From an uncultured Prevotellaceae bacterium (lineage in GTDB: Bacteria > Bacteroidota > Bacteroidia > Bacteroidales > Bacteroidaceae): a stretch of 19,448 nucleotides of DNA. The translations under genes and the position numbers were made by a program. The stretch's first letter is position 1, and each line of letters begins with the position of its first letter. The notes under the pieces were generated by a model, which was given only the letters and a program-made list of their open reading frames with translations, did not search any database and was not told the origin of the DNA. Location: assembly GCA_937915745.1 (NCBI GenBank), contig CALGGJ010000114.1, positions 1 through 19,448 on the forward strand, written 5' to 3'. Below are positions 7,323-15,220 of this stretch, piece by piece.

Positions 7323-8654
7323 ATGAAACGCATAGTAATACTGGGAGCAGCCGAGAGCGGAGCGGGAGCAGCCGTACTGGCCAAGTTGAAAGGCTTCGAT
7401 GTGTTTGTGTCAGACATGTCGGCCATCAAAGACCAATACAAACAACAGCTTGACCAATACGGCATAGATTGGGAGGAGGGCCGTCACACCGAAGAACTCA
7501 TACTGTCGGCCGACGAGGTAATAAAAAGCCCGGGAATCCCCGACAAGGCACCAATGGTGCAGAAAATCAAGGCACAAGGCACACCCCTCATCTCGGAGAT
7601 TGAGTTTGCCGGACGCTACACCGATGCCAAGATGATATGCATCACCGGCTCAAACGGCAAGACCACAACCACCTCGCTCATATACCACATACTGCGCAAT
7701 GCCGGATACAACGTAGGCCTGGCAGGCAACATAGGCCGTAGCCTCGCCCTGCAGGTGGCTACCGAACACTTCGACTATTATGTGATAGAACTCAGCAGCT
7801 TCCAGCTCGACGGCATGTACGAGTTCCGTGCCGACATAGCCGTGCTGCTCAACATCACCCCCGACCACCTCGACCGCTACGACTTCAAGATGCAGAACTA
7901 CGTCGATTCGAAAATGCGCATCACACAAAATCAGACCGAAGACGACGCCTTCATCTTCTGGAACGACGACCCCGTAGTGACCCGAGAGCTCAAACGCTAC
8001 AATCTGCACACGCGCCTGTACCCGTTCGCTGCAGTGAAAGGAAACGGAGCCATTGCCTATGCCGACGACGGACATTACGTAATCGAGGTGCCCACGCCGT
8101 TCAATATGGAACAAGACGAACTGGCTCTGACCGGACGTCACAACCTCTACAACTCGCTTGCTGCCGGTATAACGGCCAACATAGCCGGCGTGAGCAGTGA
8201 GACGTTGCGCAAGAGTCTGGCCAGCTTCAAGGGTGTGGAACATCGTCTTGAAAAGGTGGGACGAGTACGTGGCATCGATTTTGTAAACGACTCGAAAGCA
8301 ACCAATGTCAATGCGTGCTGGTATGCGCTCGAAAGCATGAAGCAACCCACGGTTCTCATCCTGGGTGGACTCGACAAGGGCAACGACTACTCCGAAATCT
8401 ACGACCTGGTACGCCAGAAGTGTAAGGGGCTGGTTTTCCTCGGGTTGGATAACCGTAAACTGCACGACAACTTCGACTCGTTCGGACTGCCTGTTGCCGA
8501 TGTGCAAAGCATGAAGGCATGTGTTGACGAATGCTACAAGATGGCTGCGCCGGGCGACTGCGTGCTGCTCAGTCCGTGCTGTGCCAGCTTCGACCTCTTC
8601 AAAAACATGGAAGACCGCGGTGAACAGTTCAAAGAGTGTGTGAAGAATCTGTGA
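7323..8654 (+). CDS. murD: UDP-N-acetylmuramoyl-L-alanine--D-glutamate ligase MurD
   Basis: A 443-residue cytoplasmic Mur ligase adding D-glutamate to UDP-MurNAc-L-Ala with ATP. It starts with the Rossmann-like MKRIVILGAAESGAGAA, followed by KSPGIP (68-73), the P-loop TGSNGKTTTT (108-117), ELSSFQLD (156-163) and NITPDHLDRY (177-186). The C-terminal domain has the VNDSKATN and ILGGLDKG blocks that distinguish MurD from the other Mur ligases. Its start is 2 bp after mraY. A 126-bp gap with no clear promoter or repeat separates it from ftsW. Confidence 0.96.
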   Translation: MKRIVILGAAESGAGAAVLAKLKGFDVFVSDMSAIKDQYKQQLDQYGIDWEEGRHTEELILSADEVIKSPGIPDKAPMVQKIKAQGTPLISEIEFAGRYTDAKMICITGSNGKTTTTSLIYHILRNAGYNVGLAGNIGRSLALQVATEHFDYYVIELSSFQLDGMYEFRADIAVLLNITPDHLDRYDFKMQNYVDSKMRITQNQTEDDAFIFWNDDPVVTRELKRYNLHTRLYPFAAVKGNGAIAYADDGHYVIEVPTPFNMEQDELALTGRHNLYNSLAAGITANIAGVSSETLRKSLASFKGVEHRLEKVGRVRGIDFVNDSKATNVNACWYALESMKQPTVLILGGLDKGNDYSEIYDLVRQKCKGLVFLGLDNRKLHDNFDSFGLPVADVQSMKACVDECYKMAAPGDCVLLSPCCASFDLFKNMEDRGEQFKECVKNL

Positions 8655-8780
8655 AACGAAGTGTGACGGACACAGAGCGCAGAACTGCCGGCACCAAGAC
8701 ATGTATGACTGATGCTGGATTTGACCACCGGAAACTTATTCAACAATAATTGCCAAACAAATATAACCGACACCACCAAT

Positions 8781-10091
8781 ATGCTGAAGATTATAAGCAA
8801 CAACCTGTTTAAGGGCGACAAAGTGATATGGATGATTTACTTCTTCCTGTGTATGATTTCGTTGGTCGAGATATACAGTGCCTCAAGCTCGCTCACCTAC
8901 ACTCAGGGCAACCACTGGGATCCGATGATTCGTCAGGCAGGGTTCCTGTTCGCCGGACTGATTATCATCTTGGTAGTAACCCGCATTCCATGCAAATACT
9001 TCAAGCTCTTCCCCTTCTTTCTGTTACCGGCCTCGGTTTTGCTGTTGCTCTATGTATTGTTTTTCGGTGGTACCATCAATGGAGGGAACCGCTGGATAGA
9101 CCTCGGATTCCTGTCGTTCCAGCCATCGGAGGTGGCCAAGGCTGCGCTCATCATGTCGCTTGCAGCCATACTGTCGAAGACTCAGAACGAGGAGGTGGTA
9201 CACAACCGTCGGGGCACAAAAACCGTGGTGATGGCCACCAAGGGAGGATACAGCAAGCCGTTCAAGATTTGCGGCATACTCATCATCGTAATCTGCGGAC
9301 TCATCTTCACCGAGAATCTATCGACGGCTCTCATCCTGTTTGCCGTTTCGGTCATGATGATGTATATCGGCAACATTCCTCACAAACTCATGCTGCGCGG
9401 CCTGCTCGTCATTGGTCTGATAGGCGGTGTGGCAGCCACACTGCTCATCATCACACCCGATGCCGTTGTGGGCAAAGCCGGCGGACGCTTGCTGACATGG
9501 AAACATCGCATAGAAGAGAAGGTGGGCATGAAATCGGAGGCTGACAAACTGGCTCTGGACGATGAGAAAAGCGAATACAACCTGTCGGAAAACTGGCAGG
9601 TGGGTAATGCCAATATAGCCATTGCCAACTCCAACATCATCGGGCTGGGACCAGGCAACTCGGTGCAACGCGACTTCCTGTCGCATGCCGAGTCGGACTT
9701 CATCTATGCCATCATAATCGAAGAGACTGGCATCATCGGGGCATTGTTTGTCATATTCCTATATCTGGCACTGCTGATAAGGGTGAGCAAGATAGCCAAC
9801 CGGTGCGACAAGTTCTTCCCTGCATTCCTCATCATGGGATTTGGCATCCTGCTAGTGTTGCAGGCTCTCATCAACATGGGAGTAGCCGTACACCTGCTGC
9901 CTGTCACCGGACAACCCCTGCCACTGATAAGCAAGGGAGGTACTTCAATCATCATCACATGCTTCTATTTCGGTGTGATACTCAGCATAAGCCGCTATGC
10001 AGAGAAAGTGAGCGAAACCCCGAAAGAACCGGCCGAGGCTGTGAGCGCACTCGAGACCGACGAATACTATAACACCGCCGGCATCGACTGA
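8781..10091 (+). CDS. ftsW: Septal peptidoglycan polymerase FtsW (SEDS family)
   Basis: A 436-residue SEDS protein with about ten membrane segments that polymerises lipid II at the septum, partnered by FtsI. Visible SEDS motifs are NRWIDLG (103-109), FQPSE (113-117), SDFIYAIIIEETG (about 305-317) and PVTGQPLPLISKGGTS (374-389). A hydrophilic stretch at about 231-275 is the large extracytoplasmic loop. I chose the ATG at 8781 (MLKIISNNLFKGDKVIW), which places the first membrane helix at the usual distance; the in-frame ATG at 8712 would add 23 polar residues not typical for the family. The murD-ftsW gap shows no TAnnTTTG element. Repeat locus 2 begins only 5 bp after the stop codon. Confidence 0.95.
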   Translation: MLKIISNNLFKGDKVIWMIYFFLCMISLVEIYSASSSLTYTQGNHWDPMIRQAGFLFAGLIIILVVTRIPCKYFKLFPFFLLPASVLLLLYVLFFGGTINGGNRWIDLGFLSFQPSEVAKAALIMSLAAILSKTQNEEVVHNRRGTKTVVMATKGGYSKPFKICGILIIVICGLIFTENLSTALILFAVSVMMMYIGNIPHKLMLRGLLVIGLIGGVAATLLIITPDAVVGKAGGRLLTWKHRIEEKVGMKSEADKLALDDEKSEYNLSENWQVGNANIAIANSNIIGLGPGNSVQRDFLSHAESDFIYAIIIEETGIIGALFVIFLYLALLIRVSKIANRCDKFFPAFLIMGFGILLVLQALINMGVAVHLLPVTGQPLPLISKGGTSIIITCFYFGVILSISRYAEKVSETPKEPAEAVSALETDEYYNTAGID

Positions 10092-10095
10092 AGAC

Positions 10096-10160
10096 GACTG
10101 CGCACTCGCAAGCCCGAGACTGCGCACTCGCAAGCCCGAGACTGCGCACTCGCAAACCGA
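10096..10160 (+). repeat. 22-bp tandem repeat, three units, locus 2 (ftsW-murG gap)
   Basis: Units at 10096-10117 and 10118-10139 are identical; the third, 10140-10160, lacks one C and is 21 bp. The unit begins GACTGCGCACTCGCAAGC and ends CCGA. GACTGCGCACTC is one base short of the perfect palindrome GAGTGCGCACTC, and CTCG pairs with the CGAG that spans the next unit boundary. The array starts 5 bp after the ftsW stop and ends 67 bp before the -33 element of the murG promoter. Same family as loci 1 and 3. Confidence 0.92.
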
Positions 10161-10227
10161 AAATCATAACAACAACACGACGAACATGCCGAACCGACGG
10201 CAAACCATCACTTTTCCATTCAATAAA

Positions 10228-10258
10228 TTGCACATTCAAGAAGTTATTCGTATATTTG
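10228..10258 (+). promoter_or_regulatory. Bacteroidetes-type promoter for murG
   Basis: TTG at 10228-10230, a 20-bp spacer, then TATATTTG at 10251-10258, a full match to the Bacteroidetes TTTG / TAnnTTTG promoter apart from the first -33 base. The murG ATG at 10266 is only 7 bp beyond the -7 box, so transcripts would have a leader of a few nucleotides or none. It would let murG-ftsZ be expressed apart from the MraZ-controlled promoter. Confidence 0.75.
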
Positions 10259-10265
10259 CAGAACA

Positions 10266-11372
10266 ATGAAACAGACCCGAGTCATAATAAGCGGCGGAGG
10301 CACAGGAGGCCATATCTTTCCTGCCATATCCATAGCCAATGCCATAAGAACACTGCGTCCCGATGCCGAAATCCTGTTTGTAGGAGCCGAAGGCCGTATG
10401 GAGATGCACCGTGTGCCAGCCGCAGGCTACAAGATAGTGGGCCTGCCCATAGAAGGTTTCAACCGCAAGAATCCGTTGAGGAACATACGCGTGTTGTGGA
10501 AAGTGTGGAAATGCCAACGCATGGCACGCAAGATAATCAGGGAGTTCAAACCCGACGTCGCGGTGGGAGTGGGCGGATATGCCAGCGGGCCTACCCTGAA
10601 GACCGCAGCCCAGATGGGCATCCCGACACTCATACAAGAACAAAACTCATATGCCGGAGTCACCAACAAACTGCTGGCCAAATCGGCCACCAAAATATGT
10701 GTGGCCTACGAAGGCATGGAACGTTTCTTCCCCGCCAACAAGATTCTGATGACAGGCAACCCCGTGCGCCAGTCGCTCACCGAGACACGACTCACACCGG
10801 CCGAGGCCCGCAAACACCTGGGACTCGACCCCACCCTGCCCACACTGCTCATCATAGGCGGCAGCCTCGGAGCACGCACCATCAACGAGAGTGTACTCAA
10901 CTCGCTGCAACTCATCAACCGTACACACATGCAGGTAATATGGCAGACCGGCAAATACTACAGCCACCACATTGCCTCCACCCTCGGCCGACTGGGAAAA
11001 CCACAGAACCTCATGGTCACCGACTTCATAGCCGACATGGACGCTGCCTACGCAGCAGCCGACCTCGTCATATCACGAGCAGGAGCCAGCAGCATAAGCG
11101 AACTATGCCTGTTGGGCAAACCATGCATACTCGTACCATCACCAAACGTGGCCGAAGACCATCAGACAAAAAACGCAAGAGCACTGTCTGACCGCAATGC
11201 CGCACTGTTTATGAACGACTCTTACGCATCGACTCAACTCATGCCACTGGCTATACAAACAATAAGCGATGCAGATAAACTAAACACCCTGAGCACCAAC
11301 ATAAAACAATTGGCACTGCCCGACTCGGCACAGATAATTGCACGAGAAACACTAAAACTCATCAAAGAATAA
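10266..11372 (+). CDS. murG: UDP-N-acetylglucosamine--lipid I GlcNAc transferase MurG
   Basis: A 368-residue GT28 glycosyltransferase that adds GlcNAc to lipid I on the inner face of the membrane, forming lipid II. The N-terminal glycine loop GGGTGGH (10-16) is diagnostic, followed by GVGGYASGP (101-109), QEQNSYAG (124-131), the second domain's GGSLGA (198-203), and the UDP-GlcNAc-binding stretch SRAGASSISE (270-279) with PSPNVAEDHQ (291-300). Length is normal. The ATG at 10266 sits 7 bp after a predicted -7 promoter box, suggesting near-leaderless translation from that promoter. murC starts 9 bp after its stop. Confidence 0.96.
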   Translation: MKQTRVIISGGGTGGHIFPAISIANAIRTLRPDAEILFVGAEGRMEMHRVPAAGYKIVGLPIEGFNRKNPLRNIRVLWKVWKCQRMARKIIREFKPDVAVGVGGYASGPTLKTAAQMGIPTLIQEQNSYAGVTNKLLAKSATKICVAYEGMERFFPANKILMTGNPVRQSLTETRLTPAEARKHLGLDPTLPTLLIIGGSLGARTINESVLNSLQLINRTHMQVIWQTGKYYSHHIASTLGRLGKPQNLMVTDFIADMDAAYAAADLVISRAGASSISELCLLGKPCILVPSPNVAEDHQTKNARALSDRNAALFMNDSYASTQLMPLAIQTISDADKLNTLSTNIKQLALPDSAQIIARETLKLIKE

Positions 11373-11381
11373 AACCACACG

Positions 11382-12752
11382 ATGGAACACAACATAAAAT
11401 CAGTATATTTCGTGGGAGCCGGAGGCATCGGCATGAGTGCCCTCGCACGCTACTTCCTGGCCAAAGGCTACAATGTGGGCGGATACGACAAAACACCCAC
11501 CGAACTAACCCGCCGACTCACCGAAGAAGGTGCACTGATACACTACGAAGACTCCCCCACACTGATTCCCGACTGCTTCAAGCAGAAAGACACAACGCTC
11601 GTGGTATATACACCAGCCATACCGTCCGACCACAAAGAACTCAACTACTTCAGCCAACAAAACTACGACATACAAAAACGGGCACAAGTGCTGGGATTCC
11701 TCACACGCCAACACAAAGGACTATGCGTAGCCGGAACCCACGGCAAAACAACCACATCTACAATGGCTGCCCACCTGCTGCACCAATCACAAATTGACTG
11801 CAACGCATTCCTCGGAGGCATATCGAAAAACTACGGCACCAACTACATACTGTCGGCCGACAGCGACTACGTGGTAATCGAGGCCGATGAGTTCGACCGC
11901 TCGTTCCATCACCTACGTCCATACATGACCGTAATCACTGCCACCGACCCCGACCACCTCGACATCTACGGCACAAAAGAAGCATACCTCGAAAGCTTCA
12001 GACACTACACCACACTCATACAGCCAGGCGGAACACTCATCATACACCGCGGGCTCGAAATGAAAGCAGACACAGGACCGGAAGTGACAGTATATGAATA
12101 CTCGCGTGACGAAGGCGACTTCCATGCCGCAAACATACGGATAGGCGGTGGCGAAATAGTGTTCGACCTTGTCACACCCACCACCACACTACATGACATA
12201 CAACTGGGAGTACCCGTCAGCATCAACATCGACAACGGCATCGCAGCCATGGCACTGGCATGGCTCAACGGAGTGAGCGAAGACGAAATACGACAAGGCA
12301 TGAAAAGCTTCAAAGGAGTTGACCGCCGATTCGACTTCAAGCTCAAAACACCAAACATGGTCTTCATAAGCGACTATGCACACCACCCACGCGAAATAGA
12401 GCAAAGCGTGAAGTCAATACGCGAACTTTATGCCGACAAACGCATCGCTGCCATATTCCAGCCACACCTCTACACCCGCACCCGCGACTTCTACCGAGAG
12501 TTTGCACAAAGCCTCTCACCACTCGACAAGGTCATACTGTGCGACATTTATCCCGCACGCGAACAGCCAATACCAGGCGTAACCTCAAAACTCATCTACG
12601 ACAACCTGCGGCCGGGCATCGACAAAATGATGATACACAAGACAGAAATCATCGACACAGTGAGACACAAAGACTTCGACGTGCTCATCTCATTAGGAGC
12701 AGGCGACATCGAAGACTACGCACCACAAATAGTCACAGCACTCCAACAATGA
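11382..12752 (+). CDS. murC: UDP-N-acetylmuramate--L-alanine ligase MurC
   Basis: A 456-residue Mur ligase that adds L-alanine, the first stem residue, to UDP-MurNAc. It has the MurC-type N-terminal loop VGAGGIGMSALA (11-22), the P-loop GTHGKTTTS (118-126), EADEFDRSF (167-175) and ATDPDHLDIYG (187-197). The C-terminal domain has SDYAHHPREI and FQPHLYTRTRDF, also MurC blocks. Codons are strongly C- or A-ending. The stop overlaps the ftsQ start as ATGA at 12749-12752, a translational-coupling arrangement. Confidence 0.96.
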   Translation: MEHNIKSVYFVGAGGIGMSALARYFLAKGYNVGGYDKTPTELTRRLTEEGALIHYEDSPTLIPDCFKQKDTTLVVYTPAIPSDHKELNYFSQQNYDIQKRAQVLGFLTRQHKGLCVAGTHGKTTTSTMAAHLLHQSQIDCNAFLGGISKNYGTNYILSADSDYVVIEADEFDRSFHHLRPYMTVITATDPDHLDIYGTKEAYLESFRHYTTLIQPGGTLIIHRGLEMKADTGPEVTVYEYSRDEGDFHAANIRIGGGEIVFDLVTPTTTLHDIQLGVPVSINIDNGIAAMALAWLNGVSEDEIRQGMKSFKGVDRRFDFKLKTPNMVFISDYAHHPREIEQSVKSIRELYADKRIAAIFQPHLYTRTRDFYREFAQSLSPLDKVILCDIYPAREQPIPGVTSKLIYDNLRPGIDKMMIHKTEIIDTVRHKDFDVLISLGAGDIEDYAPQIVTALQQ

Positions 12753-13519
12753 ATCTGAAACGAGGCATACAAATCATCACGGCAGCAATACTCTTTACGG
12801 GTGTAGCAGCATACATCGTATATGCCATCTTCTGGGCAGCCGAAGAAAGAGACACCGAAGCAATCTGCAGACAAGTAGAACTCAACATAGAGCAGAACCG
12901 ACACCCGGGATTCATAAACCCCACCATCGTTGAAAACATACTGCGCACTGCCAACATCTACCCTAACGGCCGAAATATGGACGACATCAGTACACAAGAC
13001 ATCGAGACCGAACTGCAAAAAAACGACTTCGTCGAAGACGTGACATGCTACAAGACTGCCAACCGTAAAATACACATCGACATCACACAACGCACACCAG
13101 TAATCTACATACTCAAAGCCGACGGCAGCGGATACTATGTTGACAGCCACGGAAAGATAATACAAAAGACCACATATCCAGTCAACATGCCAGTAGCCAC
13201 AGGCAAAATCACACAACAATACGCACAGAAATACCTTTCGCTACTGGGCAACTACATCATCAGCAACGACTTCTGGAACAACCAGATAGAACAACTCATC
13301 GTTTCTACCAACTCCGATGGTGAATACACAATCGACATCATACCACGCATCGGCACCGGCACAATAAAGCTGGGCACGATAGCCGACTATGAAAAGAAAC
13401 TGAGCCGCCTGCGCACATTCTACGAAAAAGCAGTGCCTACCATCGGCTGGAACAAATACACAACCATAGACCTCGCATACGATGGCCAGATAATTTGCAA
13501 AAAGACAAAAAACAAATAG
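12749..13519 (+). CDS. ftsQ: Cell division protein FtsQ
   Basis: A 256-residue bitopic membrane protein: short basic cytoplasmic N-terminus, one membrane helix at about 8-30 (IQIITAAILFTGVAAYIVYA), and a periplasmic POTRA/FtsQ region. The segment around ETELQKNDFVEDVTCYKTANRKIHIDITQRTP in the middle is the recognisable FtsQ core, where family members have 'N.fV..a.V' followed by 'g.L.I.V.ertP'; YVDSHGKI follows as expected. FtsQ links FtsL/FtsB to the divisome. I reject the longer frame beginning at 12539, which runs through murC, and use the ATG that overlaps the murC stop (ATGA). ftsA starts 1 bp after the stop. Confidence 0.93.
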   Translation: MNLKRGIQIITAAILFTGVAAYIVYAIFWAAEERDTEAICRQVELNIEQNRHPGFINPTIVENILRTANIYPNGRNMDDISTQDIETELQKNDFVEDVTCYKTANRKIHIDITQRTPVIYILKADGSGYYVDSHGKIIQKTTYPVNMPVATGKITQQYAQKYLSLLGNYIISNDFWNNQIEQLIVSTNSDGEYTIDIIPRIGTGTIKLGTIADYEKKLSRLRTFYEKAVPTIGWNKYTTIDLAYDGQIICKKTKNK

Positions 13520-13520
13520 T

Positions 13521-15134
13521 ATGACAGAACAGGAATCAATCATTGTAGCCATAGAGCTGGGCTCGTCGAAAATATCGGCCATTGCAGGCAAGAAAAAAGA
13601 CGGCACCATGCAAATACTGGCCTACGCAGAAGAAAAAAACTACGACTGCGTGAAACGTGGAATGGTCTATAACATAGAAAAGACCACCCAAAGCATCAAA
13701 AACGTGATAAGCCGCATCGAGACATCGCTCAAGATGAAGGTGACACGCACCTATATCGGACTGGCCGGACAGTCGGTACACTCGGTGAAGAGCATAGTAA
13801 GGAAAAACATGCTCGCACCGACATACATAACACAAGGACACATTGATGCCATCACCGACGAGAGCCATGAAGTACCACTCGAAGACTATGAACTAAACGG
13901 ATTCTTCGTACAAAACTTCATAGTCGATGCCAACGTGACTGCTAACCCAGTAGGTATCATGGGTACGAACATCGAAGGCGAATTTCTCAATGTGATTGCC
14001 AACAAACGCCTGCGCAACAACATCAAGACCTGCTTCGAAAACCTCGGACTCGATATTGCAGATTACCGCATCGCATCATTTGAACTGGCAAACAATCTCC
14101 TCACCGATGCGGAAAAGCGCTCGGGCTGTGCAATGATTGATTTCGGAGCCGGCACAACCACCATTGCAGTGTTGAAAAACAATATAGTAAGGCAAATCGT
14201 CACACTGCCATTAGGCATCAACTGCATACGCCAAGACCTCTGCGACCAGCAGATCGAAGAATCGGAAGCCGAGGAACTTCTGCTGAAATATGGCAACGCC
14301 ATTATCGAAAACGACAATACCGACGATGACAACAAAAAAACCACCTACACCACATCTGACGGACGCGAGATAGAAATCACCCTCATACAGCAAATTATTG
14401 AGGCCCGACTCGATGAAATCCTGCGTAATGTGGATAATCAGCTGCACGGATCAGAGTATGGCGACAAACTGCTGGGTGGGGTGGTTATCACCGGTGGCGG
14501 TGCAAATATTAAGAACATCGACAAGGCATGTGCCACATCGCTCAAGGCGGCTAAGGTAAGAATTGCGAAGAAACTTATTCCGCAAGTAATAAAAAACAGC
14601 GACATCACATCGCTATCGACCGAAAGCCCTACAAGCTGTACCATCATCTCGCTGTTGCTTTCCGGTGATGAAAACTGTGTTGGCGATGCTTACAACGGAC
14701 CTGACATTTTTGCCGAGAAAGCAAAGGAAGATGAAATAACTGCAACCAAAGAGGCAAACGCCAAACGCCAGAAGGAGGAAGACGATGCACTGGAATATAT
14801 TGAGGACATAAAAAACCAACTGCGCACTGCAATACTGAGAATGCAACAAGTGGGCGAAGAAATCAAAAACAACCCGTCGAGCAAGAAACTATGGGTAAAT
14901 GCCGACGAAGCTGCAGCTCAGGCAGAAGCCGTCATCACTGACGAGTTTGATACACAGAAAGCCATTCTGGCCGACAAAGACAAGTACAAGCAATCGTTGC
15001 GAGAGGCCGAAGTGCTTACCAAAAAATGTGGTGAAGAGGCCGAAAACCTGCAACAGATTGTGAAAGATGCCAAGAAGAACAACTCGGCAATGGGTAGGTT
15101 TACACGCTGGATTGACGATTTGTTAAAGGAATAA
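13521..15134 (+). CDS. ftsA: Cell division protein FtsA with long C-terminal coiled-coil extension
   Basis: A 537-residue actin-like ATPase that tethers FtsZ to the membrane. Actin-fold motifs are VAIELGSSKISAIAG (9-23, phosphate 1), MIDFGAGTTTIA (205-216, phosphate 2) and VVITGGGANI (321-330, adenosine site). The SHS2/1C region falls at about 85-165. E. coli FtsA has 420 residues; here the core ends near 385, and about 395-520 is an added charged region (Glu/Lys/Ala rich, predicted coiled coil). The extreme C-terminus, MGRFTRWIDDLLKE (524-537), looks like the membrane-binding amphipathic helix. The extension therefore separates the actin core from the membrane anchor. ftsZ follows after 86 bp. 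Confidence 0.95.
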   Translation: MTEQESIIVAIELGSSKISAIAGKKKDGTMQILAYAEEKNYDCVKRGMVYNIEKTTQSIKNVISRIETSLKMKVTRTYIGLAGQSVHSVKSIVRKNMLAPTYITQGHIDAITDESHEVPLEDYELNGFFVQNFIVDANVTANPVGIMGTNIEGEFLNVIANKRLRNNIKTCFENLGLDIADYRIASFELANNLLTDAEKRSGCAMIDFGAGTTTIAVLKNNIVRQIVTLPLGINCIRQDLCDQQIEESEAEELLLKYGNAIIENDNTDDDNKKTTYTTSDGREIEITLIQQIIEARLDEILRNVDNQLHGSEYGDKLLGGVVITGGGANIKNIDKACATSLKAAKVRIAKKLIPQVIKNSDITSLSTESPTSCTIISLLLSGDENCVGDAYNGPDIFAEKAKEDEITATKEANAKRQKEEDDALEYIEDIKNQLRTAILRMQQVGEEIKNNPSSKKLWVNADEAAAQAEAVITDEFDTQKAILADKDKYKQSLREAEVLTKKCGEEAENLQQIVKDAKKNNSAMGRFTRWIDDLLKE

Positions 15135-15220
15135 GGCCGGATCGTTGAAGGGTGAAGGCTGATACACGGATAGATAAAACAGAAAGTAACATTGATATAT
15201 CGCATAAACAACTAATCAAC

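Noticed and set aside
8712..8780. Earlier in-frame ATG for ftsW
   Set aside because: It would add 23 polar residues before the usual short N-terminal segment; the start at 8781 matches the family.
10096..10160. CRISPR-like array
   Set aside because: Units are directly adjacent with no spacers, there are only three, and no cas genes are present.
10256..11191. 311-codon plus-strand frame overlapping murG
   Set aside because: The translation is low-complexity Arg/His/Thr/Pro rich, typical of an out-of-frame reading of an A/C-rich gene; the murG frame is unambiguous.
12539..12748. Upstream extension of the ftsQ frame
   Set aside because: It lies inside murC and encodes an Arg/His-rich stretch unlike FtsQ; the ATG in the ATGA overlap gives the normal short cytoplasmic tail and membrane helix.
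15152..15220. GTG-initiated 23-residue extension of FtsZ
   Set aside because: The FtsZ family starts close to the nucleotide-binding strand, and the ATG at 15221 gives a standard N-terminus.
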